A stretch of DNA of 64,000 bases, from contig NC_080422.1 of assembly GCF_029873635.1 (NCBI RefSeq), positions 14,539,936 through 14,603,935 on the forward strand, given 5' to 3'. Of the stretch, positions 47,491-59,500 are shown piece after piece (positions within the stretch are counted from its first letter, which is position 1; every line of letters starts with the position of its first letter). The notes under the pieces are model-generated. The model made no database searches and had not been told where the DNA came from. It was given only the letters and a program-made list of their open reading frames with translations. The translations under genes were made by a program, and so were the position numbers. This stretch comes from Malania oleifera. Lineage: Eukaryota; Streptophyta; Magnoliopsida; Santalales; Ximeniaceae.

Positions 47491-50248
47491 TATTGGAATT
47501 GGTGTGATCCCAAAAAGGGGGGGTAAATTGGGTTTTAAAAATATTTCAGCTAATTTAAACATTTACATCGATTCATCACATATTATATCCCATTTTAATT
47601 ATGGTTGTGTATGTAAAAACTGAATAAGTATTATGTGCAGACATACACGTGTATCTCATTTAAAATAAATGTGTGCATGCAATTTGTTATACCTATAAAT
47701 AAACAAGCATACACGTGTTGAATTTAAAGTACAAAAATTAAATGAGATAATTAGATAGCGACACACAATATTTGTTATTGAGGTTCGGCCAAACCAGCCT
47801 ATGTCCTCACTTTGAGCATACCCCCCAAGGATTACACTATCCCTGCTCACTTAAACGGGTGGATCAGAAGCCGTTAACACCTCTCCTTACGAGGCGAGGT
47901 AAACTCCGACTCAATTACAAGGCTGAGCCCATCTTTTCTCACTTACGGGGTTGAGACTCCCCAATTCAATTTCCGAGCTGAACCCAACCGGTCTCAATTA
48001 TAGGATTAAGACTCCCTAATTCAATATTGAGTTGAACCCAACCAATCTATTAAAAATATTTTTCATACAAAAATATGCTTTTGAATACATGCAGAGATGT
48101 ACAACTTTAAAGCTCTAAAACATACACTCTCTTCTGATATGAAATGTGCTCAGTAGAGTAAGGATGTGTTTCTCAAAATATTTTTGCAATCTTTGAACAT
48201 AATATGTATGATGAAGACTTCAAAGATTTAAACCCTAAATCAAATATTTCTCTAAAAAATATTTTCAATAAGACGTAGGAAAACCTAGGGTTATAGTTTC
48301 AAAAACTTTGCACAATACAAAATATATGCATTTGAAGATCTATGTGCAAATCAAAGCAAGTAAAAGCTCAAATAAAATACTCTCTTGTAAAAAATGATTT
48401 ACAATAATAAATGAAAGAGAGTTTTGGAGAGTAAAAGATTTGCACCAAGAAATAGTTTTTACAATAAAAAATAAGTTGGGAGAACTTTGATTAACAAGAG
48501 GTTAAAATATTTGAGAGAAAATATTTGCTAATCAAAGTTACTAATTAAACAAATGAAAGGGGTATTTATAGCTTTTCTAAAAAATATGACCATTGGGAAC
48601 AAATTAGGAATTGTAAAAATTATTTAATTATGTTTTTACCTTAATTATCTCGGTAAAAAATTGGTAATCCGAGAGGTTCGGTCACCCAGTGCAATAGGCC
48701 AATCTCCCAAACAGACACAACAAATTTGAAATAATTTTAGGGTTTGGTTTGCCCTGGGCAATGGCTAGTCAACCGAGCAAGGTGAAAATCCAAACCTTTG
48801 AGGTTCGGTTGTCCGTCCTCAAGTTTGATTTTCCGGATCATGAGCTTCACTTTGTAGAGGGCAGTAGGAAAAGTCAAAGTCAAGGTTCGGTCGTGTAACG
48901 CCCCAACTTAGGTCTACCAGGGAGCATTGCGTCTCTCCTCCTCCACCTGGACCAGACAATAGGGAGCAGGCCTCATCAGACTAATGACTGACCCCACAAA
49001 CCAACACATGTCCTTTTTAGTATGTTTTGTCCTCACTCACACACTTCTTGAGAAAACTTCCCAAAAAGTCACACATCCTAAGATTACTCCAAGTCAAGCA
49101 CGCTTAACCGTGGAATTCTTATGAGAAGGCTCCCGAAAAGAAAGGTATACCTTATTAATATGGGTAGTAACATCTAATCCTTTTAAGTCTTTCTTCCATG
49201 GGGTATCACATTCTCCCCCACTTACAGAACGCAACGTCCTTGTTGCAAACCCACATTTCCAAACTCAGACGATATGAATCTCATCACACTTTTGGTTGGG
49301 TAATTGCTCTAATATCATTTTGTAATGCCCTAAACTGGATCTACCAGGGAACACTGCATCTCTCCTTCTCCACCTAAACCAGACAACAGGGGGCGTGCTT
49401 TATCGGACTAATGACTGGTCCCACAAACTAACACTTGTCCTTTTCAGTGTGTTTTGTCCTCACTCACACACTTCTTAAGAGAACTTCCCAGAAAGTCACC
49501 CATCTCAAGATTACTCCAAGTCAAGCACGCTTAACCGTGGAGTACTTATGAGAAGGCTCCCGAAAATAAAGGTGCACCTTGTTGATATGGGTAGTAACAT
49601 CTAATCCTTTTAAGTCTTTCTTCCATAGGATATCATAGGTCGACCGTGGATATGCGTTCAAATTGGGTCGGTCGGCCGAGCTATGGTCAACATTTTGACT
49701 TTTGGACAAGTCGGTCGCCTGAAGCATTTATAAAGCAAGGAGGTCGGTCGACCAAGGCTTTTTGAAAAACTTATTTTTCCTATCTTTTGACCTTATATAA
49801 TATTGTCCCTTTTGGTGTGTTGGCAATTTAGGCTTAAGGAAATTTTCATGATGTGTCCTAAGGTCAACCTATGGCCTTAAAATAGCCCAAAAAATCCGAC
49901 GTCGATCGATCAAAGATGAACCCTAAGGCCAATCAATTGACTTGTGATTCCCTATAGTCAGTCTATGACCATCTGAGCATACTATCTATATCATGCAGAT
50001 GTATGCATTATTACATAGCAAATGATAAAATCAAATGCAATTGCAATTCAAAACATGTCTTCTTCTTCTCCTTTGCTCTTTAACTCATATAATGGGTTAG
50101 ATTTGTACTTTAAGACTTGTCTTGGCTTTCATGTTCTCTTGATCTTATGTGTGACTTGAATAATACTTGTTCAAAATACTAGGCAGGCACATAAGAGACA
50201 CTTGTGTTTGTTAGCATCAAAACAGAGATCGGACTCAAAAAGCCAACA
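47491..50248 (-). mobile_element. Copia-type LTR, minus orientation, with PPT and PBS, holding a TRIM
   Basis: On the minus strand the LTR starts TGTTGGCTTTTTGAGTCCGA at 50248, preceded by a G-rich polypurine tract (50251-50258). It ends ...CCAATTCCAATA at 47491, followed directly by TTGGTATCAGAGC (47478-47490), an initiator tRNA-Met primer site. After removing the TRIM (48894-49637) and its duplication, the LTR is about 2.0 kb. It is a fossil without coding sequence. Confidence 0.65.
48894..49637 (-). mobile_element. TRIM (miniature LTR retrotransposon), 744 bp
   Basis: Two 317-bp LTRs (48894-49210 and 49321-49637) surround about 110 bp of non-coding interior. GGTCG flanks the element on both sides (48889-48893 and 49638-49642). 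On the minus strand the interior starts with a primer-site-like AAATGATATTAGAGC (49306-49320) and ends with the purine tract AAGTGGGGGAGAA (about 49211-49223). It looks whole for a TRIM; these never encode proteins. The LTRs differ at scattered positions, so it is not recent. Confidence 0.88.
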
Positions 50249-50518
50249 ATCTCCCCCCTTTTTTATGATAATAAACACATAAGAGCAAAATGGGTATAGC
50301 CTGAAAAGGCTCCCCCCCCCCCTCCCAAAACAATATGCATAGAAAATATAAACAGTAAAGTTCAGGCATATTCACAAAAGAAGGCATTACAAATGATCAT
50401 GCATTTAATTTTAGCATTCAAGCACAGGCTCAAAAATTTCCTAACAGATTCTAAGCAAGTATTCAAAATTGATAGGGGGAGCATATTTTCTTTAAATCTC
50501 TAACTTATGTGCTCACCC
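50249..50518 (-). mobile_element. Copia 3' internal remnant
   Basis: This is non-coding sequence between two oppositely oriented LTR copies. It holds the polypurine tract of the minus LTR and a C run (about 50311-50324). Confidence 0.5.
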
Positions 50519-52635
50519 AAACTTCTGGCTCAGATCTATTTTGATGCTGACAACACCAAGTGTCTCTTATGTGTGTGTTTAGTGAACAGGTATTATTCAG
50601 GTCACATATAAGATCAAGAGAACATGGAAGCCAAGGTAGGTCTTAAAGCACAAATCCGGCGCATTCCATGATGTCAAAGAGCAAAGGAGAATGAGAAGAC
50701 ATGTTTTGAATTGCAATTGCATTTGATTTTATTATTTGCTCTATAATAATGCATGCATCTGCGTGATATGGATTGTATGCTCGGATGGCCATAAACTGAC
50801 CATGGGGAACCACAAGTCCATTGACTGACCTTAGGAGTCGACCGACGTCAGATTTTTTGGGTTATTTCAAGGCCATAGGTTGACCTTAGGACATATCATG
50901 AAATTTTCCTTAACCCTAAATTGCCAACACTCAAAAAGGGACAATATAATATAAGGTCAAAATATAAGAAAAATAAGTTTTTCAAAGAGCCTCAGTTGAT
51001 CGATCTCCTTGCATTATAAACGCTTCAGGCAACCGGCCTATCCAAAAGTCAAAATGTTGACCATAGCTCGGCTAATCAACCCAATTTGAACGCACTATCC
51101 ATGGTTGACTGAACCCTGACTTTGACTTTTCCTACCGCCCTCAGTAAACTGAACTTAAAGTTCAAAAATGCCTTAGCAAACTGAAGCCCATGATCCGACA
51201 AAATGAACTTGAGGACGGGCGACCGAACCTCAAAGGTTTGGATTTTTGCCTTGCTCGGTCGACCGGTCACTACCCACCGCAAACCGAACCCTAAAATTAT
51301 TTCAAATTTGCTATGTCTGTTTGGGCGACCAGCCCATTGCACCAGGTAACCAAACCTCTCGGTTTGCCAATTTTTTACCGGGGTAATTAGGGTAAAAACA
51401 TAATTAAACATTTTTCAAAATTCTAATCTATCCCCAACAGTTATATTTTTTGGGAAACTTATAAATACTCCTTCATTTGCCTTAATTAAGAATAGATTAG
51501 CAATTTGATTAGGAACATTCTCTTTGAAAATTATTTTACTCTTATTGCTACATTTTCTTAATTTTCAAGTATAATATACATTCTCTCCTTCATTCTTGCT
51601 TGCGAAAATCATTCATAGAGGAGATCATTAATCTCACCCTCTTCGTTTGCAAACTCATTGCAAATTGAAGAGTAATTGATATTTATTTTTGTGTGCTTAT
51701 TTATTATACTTCTCTAAAGCGTACACACTCTTACTCATTTGATTTTAAAAATATATTTGAGTGTGCTTTGAGTATTTCCCATTTTACTTAATTGGTAAAT
51801 TTTGTTGGGAAATCATTTCTTACTTGTGAGTCTTTTTGTATCTTCATTGCAAGACTCAAAAGCCTACTTTGTGCTTATTGCTAAATATATTTTTGTCAAA
51901 GCAAATATCTAATAGCTCCTGTACTTTATTTCAAAATATATTTTTTTAGAGATATTATATGTGCACTAGATCTTTGAAGAGTTGTTAATATATACAAAAT
52001 ATTTTTTAAATCAAAGATCTTTATCTCTCATATATCTCATATATCTTTTAAGAGATATAGACATATTCACATAAACTCTACTGAGCATAAAGCCTTATCA
52101 AACTTGAGTGCATTGTTAGTATTGTGCTTATCGTTATACACATCAGCTTGTATTAGAAGCATTTGTTTGTACAAAATAATTTACATCCATTGTATTCCCG
52201 ACATGTGGTCGAAAGAGGGAGATTAGCCCTGTGAATAGTCCTATACTTGCTCAGACTCAGTTAGGATAGCACCGGACTGGTTTGGACCCGGTTAGAAGAA
52301 CTAGGTGCACCATCCTGGTAAGATGCTATATTAGGTACCGCTCCACCTGTTAAGTGAGCCATAGTGGAATTCTCTTACTTGTTAGCTTGAGGCGGGGACG
52401 TAGGTAGTATTGGCCAAACCTTGATAACATTTCTTGTGCCTGCTTTTAATTTTTGTCATTTAAATTTTAGCACTTGAATTTTTGTGTTTAATTATTTGAA
52501 TATTTGATTTGGGTTTTTGATTATATAGAAAGACCCTAGGTTTGTGTAATACTATTTGTTGAATTTGAATTGACCTAGGAGAAAAATTTTAAATACCCAA
52601 TTCACCCCCCTCTTGGGAATACACCAATTCCAACA
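50519..52635 (+). mobile_element. Copia-type LTR, plus orientation (second copy)
   Basis: It is collinear, in opposite orientation, with the LTR at 47491-50248. Shared landmarks are the CATTCCATGATGTCAAAGAG-type block near 50660, the GGCCATAGGTTGACCTTAGG block near 50875 and the ending CCAATTCCAACA at 52635. The first ~20 bp are changed. Interior motifs of the GGTCGACCG type lie at 51260-51275. No coding sequence is present. Confidence 0.6.
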
Positions 52636-52671
52636 ATATTTTTTTCACTTAATAAACTCTGATACCACAAC

Positions 52672-54406
52672 TGTAAACAAAGTCAACCCGAACCCAAAGT
52701 GGGGTACTGGGGATATACCTATCATAAATACATTATAACTATGCAACGGAAAACATAACACACCACCACTTTATATACAATACTAGAGTGCTAGAGTCTC
52801 TAAAATATACATACAAACTTCCCAAAAATCCATCAGAAATCCCAAGGATTTTCAAACATAACTCCATACCCCAAAATAAACATATACCTTGTATTCCTGA
52901 AACTACACCTCCACTATCTCAAAGCTCGCTCCGTGTGGCTACCTGGATTACCTGAAATGTTTAAGATTCCTGAGGTGAGACACCTTTCAATAAGACGGAA
53001 TAAGTTATACCAGCGTGTGGCACATGAGTTTTACATAATTAACATAACTATTGTTTTAAACTGTAACTAAGATAACAATTTAACGTATATACATATCATA
53101 ACTCACACCCATGCCATTTAAAATACACATTTCTATTTGAATATACTTCTAATTGTTATTCATAGTTTCTGTTGCTATAAATCTATGTATATAAATATAA
53201 CTGTGAAAATTTCCCAGGATGGATAACTGTAATCATGAATTAACCCCGCATGATCGGGTTGTGTGGCCCGTGGACTGGACTAAACCATGGTCGGCCTACT
53301 AGGTTAAATCAAACTATAACTCGTTAGTAGTACGATTGGCCTGCTCAACTTGGTCTGGACTACCAGGGAGCTCCCCTACTCTTCACCGAGGCACAATTAA
53401 CTTCCATCACCACACTCTATCATAGATGTGTGGTTGCACTATCTATAATGTATTAGCTATGGTACCGTGCTCTGTGCTCTGTTATGGTCCATCAGGGTTC
53501 TGATACTATATAATACTATTTCTGTATATAACTATTTTACCATAATTCTGTTTAAACTGAAATACCATGATTCTATAATAACTGAAATACCATGATTATA
53601 TAAAAACTCAAATACCATGATTCTATAAAAACTATAATACCATGATTCTGTAATAATTGTAATATCATGGTTTTATAATAACTGTAATATCATGATTCTG
53701 TAATAACTGTATTATCAAGGTTCTATAATAACTGTATTATCATGGTTATGTAAAAGTTATAATATTATGTACTAAAACTAGTATTTCTCATGCCACACAA
53801 TTTGAGTAATGCTCATAATACTATATTCTGTATGGAAAAATTGTATTTTATTACTGTATGGGAAAATTATTTTCCCTGTTGTACGAAAATAATATATCAT
53901 CTATAAGGTTTTTCATGCAACCCAAATTTTTGAATTTTCTCGAATATGCATATCATTTTAAAAGAATCGTAAATTTCCATGCCCATAATTTCATATCATG
54001 TAATATCCAGAAAATTATAAACTGATATCTCATAATCTTATACTATACTTTAACTGATAAAATTGCTAAAATTTTACTGGCATAACTTAATCTCCTTACC
54101 TGATTTCCTAAGGGAACGCTCGTAGGGATCCCAAATCAGCGTCTGCAATAGTCGCACAAAACTCTATATTCCACAAATCCTAACTTTATCAGTTCAACCC
54201 CAAAATGCCGAACATCCTAACATTCCTAAGTCCACACAAATCAAATAACTAATTAATCTTAAAAAAATAACTCTCTTACCCTAGTTTTGGAGTGGTGCCT
54301 GGGATTCTCAAAATCCAAATCTACCCCGATTAAATTGACCAGGGTTGCCACTAGGCCTTGGATACGGAGTCTGATAGCCAATTTGGGGTTTTTGGAGTGA
54401 GAAAAT

Positions 54407-54462
<56 letters not shown>

Positions 54463-54736
54463 AAAATTTCCTTAAAAAAAATGACTTGCAGCCTACATAT
54501 AGTGTTTTGTCCCAAAGCAAAACCGTCGACGATTTTCTAGGGGATCTATGAAATTGTCGACGGTTTGGTCTTTAACCAAACCGTTATTAACTGTTTTACC
54601 TTTTACCCAGCCATAGTAACTCGAAACCGTCGACGGTTTTCTGAGCTCCCACAAAACCATCGACGGTTTGGTCTTTACCAAATCAAATTCCTCTTTTCCA
54701 TAATTATTTTATTAATATTATTTCTTGGGTTTCTAC
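52672..54736 (-). mobile_element. Gypsy 5' LTR (minus orientation) with primer site
   Basis: The ends are TGTAAAC... and ...GTTTCTACA on the plus strand (2065 bp). A primer-site match TGGTATCAGAG on the minus strand sits just outside at about 52658-52668. The interior of the element is missing. It contains the 53240-53480 module shared with other LTRs, a 25-bp minisatellite, a GA microsatellite (54412-54458) and AAACCGTCGACGGTTT palindromes (54520-54680). Confidence 0.7.
53541..53765. repeat. 25-bp minisatellite, nine copies
   Basis: Nine consecutive units of exactly 25 bp, consensus near CATGATTCTATAATAACTG plus TAATAC/TAATAT, start at 53541, 53566, 53591, 53616, 53641, 53666, 53691, 53716 and 53741. 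Length is constant; sequence varies by a few bases per unit. It lies inside the LTR. Confidence 0.9.
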
Positions 54737-54898
54737 ACTTAAAGTCTTGACATTGTAGCTAGGCTAGGCGATGAGAATAATATTGAAGTAGTTACATTAT
54801 AATAAATGTAAATGCTTAAGACCCAACAATGCAATAGTTTTATGGCAAATTGTAAATAAAAATGGATTCGTGGATTAAGAGTTAACTAAGAGTCTTGA
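54737..54898. repeat. Segment similar to 47040-47180
   Basis: Blocks such as ATAATATTGAAGTA, ATAGTTTTATGGCAA and GGATT...GATTAAGAG occur in the same order at 47040-47180 and here, with many differences between. Each copy is followed by TGTAAC. No gene is seen. Confidence 0.6.
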
Positions 54899-55769
54899 TG
54901 TAACGATCCTAAAAATAGTTATACTTGATTAGGGTTGTGATCCTAAAAAATAAATAAATAAACAAAAAAATTTAAATAAATAAATTAAATTAAAATTGAA
55001 ATTAAATAATTAAATAATTAAATAATAATTATTATTAATTAAATAATATAATATAATATAATATAATATATATAATGTAACTCTCCTGAAGCAGAAACTT
55101 CAAGAGATGAAATTCTTGCAGAGGCCGGCCCCCTCCCCTAATGTCTCACTCTCTCGTCGTCTCTCTCCGTCCCTCCTCTCTCTCTTCATTTTTTCAACAA
55201 ATATTTGGCTGATCGGAAAACGAAAAATACCGCTGGGTTCCTATCTCCGCTATCGACATTCTTACTGGAGTGGATTTGTCGTAGGAGTGACGTAGGCACC
55301 ACTTCTAGGGTAAGGTATCTCCATCTCTTTCCTCAATTTCTCTTTAGATCTTCAGCTAAATCGATGATCGAACACCACCACGGGGTCCTAGTCTTGATCG
55401 TCTACATTTTGGCTAGAGCAAAATTTCAATTTGGGGGTCCTAGGCACCATTCCAAGGTGAGAGTGAGATTTAGGGAATTAAGAAAATTGATTATTTTTGG
55501 GAGTTTAATTGATTATTTGGAATTTATGGGTTTAGGAAATGTTAAAATAGTATTTATTTAGGATTGATTTGATTGAACTAGGGTTATTAAATTAGAGTTT
55601 GAGTGAGCGCCGCAAGCATCGTTTTGGGGTCCCTGCTGGCGTAGTTTTTGGAAATCAGGTAAGGAGAATAAATTATTACAGTTATTTTGAGAACTACTGA
55701 TTTAATTAATACGTGAAAATGAGTGTATGATATTTTGCCCGAAATTATTATGATATGAATATCAGATAA
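54899..55769 (+). mobile_element. Gypsy-type LTR fragment (plus orientation)
   Basis: It starts TGTAACGATCC. Parts match the LTR at 61799-64000 in the same order: a run of A/T-rich ATTAAATAA repeats, a GTGAGCGCCGCA block (55603 vs 62682) and GGCGTAGTTTTTGGAAATCAGG (55637 vs 62714, similar). It breaks off at 55770 where another LTR end begins. Confidence 0.6.
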
Positions 55770-56506
55770 TGTAATGCCCCGACTCATCACATGGGCCCAA
55801 GGTGTTACTTTAGTGACACCTGTGCACCTAATACCATAGTCAAATATACTAGCAGCAGAAAAAAATATTGTAGTCTCCATAATGCATTACCAGAGTTCAC
55901 TAATTTATATCAACATCTCTCAGAAATTCATAATACAAACCATAGTACGATACCATAACTAACTCAGTATATACACCCATATTACATACTCAGGGCTTCA
56001 AACCCAATTTAGTTACAAGAGAGGTCTTACTAACACTCATATAAATCTAACTGGCTATCAACCCACCCCGGAGTTCGCTAACCTCGACCATGGGATTGTA
56101 ACGACCTGCTTATTTTATCATATAATTTTTTTTTCATAATAATATCCAATATAATAATTTTGAAAAATCATATTCAATCTGGTAAATCATAATCCACCTG
56201 AACCCAAGGGTACTAGGGGTATACCTGAAATACAATACTAATACTTAAGCAGCAGGAAACATAAAATCATATACATAACAAATTGTCCAACCAACACAAT
56301 ACCAGAGTCTTACTACAACTGTCATATACATACACATATCCCAAAACATCCAAAAGTGGCCTTGGGTCACCATCCAAAAATCTTTCTAACCCTAATAAAA
56401 TACTTACCCTTCAAATAAGGTAGGTTAGCTGAATCCTAATGCTGCAGAGCTTTATCCGCTCTTCTATCTGGGGCTTCTGAAATATTTATATAATTGGGGT
56501 GAGACA
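55770..56506 (-). mobile_element. Two stacked LTR end fragments (minus orientation)
   Basis: TGTAATGCCCCGAC at 55770 and TGTAACGACCTGC at 56097 each look like the end of a minus-orientation LTR (plus strand TGTCAC/TGTAAC...). Both are followed by text resembling the left part of the 18231 LTR. The second runs to GGGGTGAGACA at 56506. No gene is seen. Confidence 0.45.
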
Positions 56507-59500
56507 TGTAATAACCCAAAAAATTAGAAGGGTTCTCGTCGATGAACACAGGGGATTCGTCGATGAGGATATAAGAGGAGCTCGTCGACGATGACAAGTT
56601 TCATCGACGAGAAAATACCGAGAGAGGTTTTTGGGGCAATCTGAAATTCATCGACGAGGGAGGAAGTTCGTCGATGAAATTCCTTAAGGACTTGTTAACG
56701 AGATGATGTCTCTCGTCGACGAATCTGGGCCTATAAATAGTGAAAACCCGAATTTTTCACTCTAAAATTGCGCAGGAAACCCTCTATTTCTCTCTTTACG
56801 CCCCTCTCCCCTTCTCTCTTCGATCCCGGTCCCATCTCTCGTCGGATTGACGATCTGAAGCCACCACGACGCTCCTAGGGAAGTTCTATGCAAGTCTGCA
56901 GGAGCAGATCGTTGGTAGAGGTAGTTTAAAATTCATTCCAAATTCAGGGTAAGGTATTTTATTCAGAATATGTTTTCCCTGTGGTTATAGGAAATGTTGT
57001 ATGTAGGAAAATATGGATGTTTTGTTTTGGGAAATGTCGTTTTCAAGGTTTTGAGTGGAGAACTCTGCGGGTGTAGGGTTAGAGTATTGTTCGAACTTTT
57101 CAGAAATAAGGTAAGGGAAATATGTTATGCTAGGAGATTTACTTACGTTATCAAAAATTATATATATGCATGTATACCAGTTATTATGCATAATACGAAT
57201 TTTTAAAGTATGTGTGGCCTGAGTAGATATTATCTGATATGGAGTTTTATACAGTTTTTCAGTATATCAAGTTGTACAGATATAGTTTTATAGATTTTAT
57301 ACAGACAGAATGTGTATACATATACAGTTTTTATTCAAATGGTTACACAGACATATATATAACAGTATACAGATGTTTATTCATATCAGTATATGCAGTG
57401 TATATAGAAAGTTATGTCTTCCTAAATGCCATAACACTCAGTATACAAATAAATTATACATACAGATGATACAGTTTTAGCATCAAGATGCTACAGATAT
57501 TATAGTATAGAGTTATAGTGTTATGGTTATTTTGGAAATATGATGAAAACAGTAAAAGAGTATATATGTATATATATATATAGTATGAAATCCCGATGAA
57601 AAGATTACAAACTAGTACAGATACAGATATAGATACAGATACAGAATACAGAGCACAGTACCGTTGCCAACACAGATAGAGTGCAACCACATATCTCAGA
57701 TAGTGTGTGGGTACCGTCAACTGTGCTCGGAGAGTATGCAGCTCCCCAATTCACTAGGTTGAGGGGGCCAGTTTGATGAGGTAGCAGTCAGTCCCGCGCC
57801 TAGAAGAGTATGCAGTTTGGTCGGGCTGAGGTAGTGTAGAGTATAGTGACTTATCTGGAGGGCTGACCAGATTAAGTCCCACCTACGAGTTGCACAACCC
57901 TGTCATGAGGGGTCAAATCATGACATACAGAGTTCCAGGGATAAAACACAGTTATGTATATGTATATAGTTTTACAGTATTTGATAAATATAGTATGATA
58001 TTAGCAGTATGAAAAGTAGAAAACTTAGATGATACAATTATGGTTTAAATTGCAAAAAAAAAAAAAAATGTAAGATATGCTTTACAGATTTATCTTTTAT
58101 TACAGCTTAGATGTTATTTAAAGTATATGTAACTTAGTCGCCACACACTAGTAATAGCATATTTCCACTTACTAAGCGTCGTCTCACCCTATTATTCTAA
58201 CATTTTTTAGGTGAGCCAGTTAGGCGAGCAGATTAGGCTCGCGGATAGAGATTTCTTAGTTACCCTTGTTACAAGGTAAGATGGTGTAGAGTTTTGTATT
58301 TTTAAGATAGATTTTACTAAGGAGAGATGCATTTTGTGACTATGTGATGGAAATACTGAGTTCTGGTATTGTATGGTATATGGGATTATGTAATTTATGT
58401 TTCCACTGCGTAGGTATGATTTTTGTTTACAGGATTACCCCGGTGCCTTCCGTGGCCCGAGTTTCATAGCAGGGGGTATCAGAATAGTTCATATGTGAAA
58501 AAAAAAATGATTTAATTTTGAGGTTGTTACAATTTGGTATTAGAGCCTAGGTTGCTAGGTTCAGTAGACTCTAGAGTGCAGCGGAAAACAATACCAGAAT
58601 ATAGGAAAAAGGATTTGAGGTTTGTTTTGTGGTCTAGATACATGATTTTCATGGCGGTTTCTGTGTTTTTCTTGGGGTGACGATTTTAGGAAAGTCATAG
58701 TAAACTATCAACGAGTCATGTGTTTGGGTTGCAAGATTGAATTTTGGGGCTAGGATTAAGAGAGATGATTAATAGAGGATTTGAAGTTTTAGTTAAATAA
58801 AATAAGTTGGGTCTATATGGGAAATAAGATTTTGAAATGGTGTTCTATATATTTGCAGGATGGACCCAGGAGGCAGTAGCGCTCACGCTAGTGGGGACGA
58901 TGGTGTTAGGCCTTATGACGTAGGAGGTGCGGATTCAGATGTTGTGCTACGCAGTGTGGCTTAACAAGTTATGGCTGAGATAACGTGGAGTTCTAGAGAG
59001 CAAGGAGGTCCATCTCCAGCTCAAGGATGTACCATAGAGAAATTTATGAATATAAACCCGCCAGCATTCTCTGGAGCAGCTGACCTTGCGGTTGTAGAGA
59101 ATTGGTTGCAGGAAGTGGAGAAGATTCTAACAGTACTGTTGGTTGCCCCAGCCTGGGAATATATAGTCTAGAGGGGGGATGAATAGACTCTTTTCATGGA
59201 ATACGTATTTTTCTACAAATAAAAACTCTTTGCAAGATACAAGAAATTATATCGCAATATGAATATAAATCATGCACAAGATATAAAATAAAGAGTTTAA
59301 GGGAGAGAAAGAATAACACCGGTATTTTTACGTGGTTCGGCACCAAGCCTACGTCCACGCCTTGGCGCCAAGCCAAAGATTCCACAATCCACTATAATCA
59401 CTCCTTCCGCAGCAGAGCAAGCCTTACAAACTTGGGAACAAATCCCTACCGCTCACAAAGAGCTTTTATCAATTCGGTTCACAAAGAACCTTACAACATG

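Noticed and set aside
50311-50324. C run as an origin or regulatory site
   Set aside because: A simple homopolymer next to a retroelement polypurine tract; nothing else supports a function.
55107-55561. Overlapping open frames at 55107-55561
   Set aside because: They lie inside an LTR that recurs at 61799 onward, where the corresponding frames are not kept.
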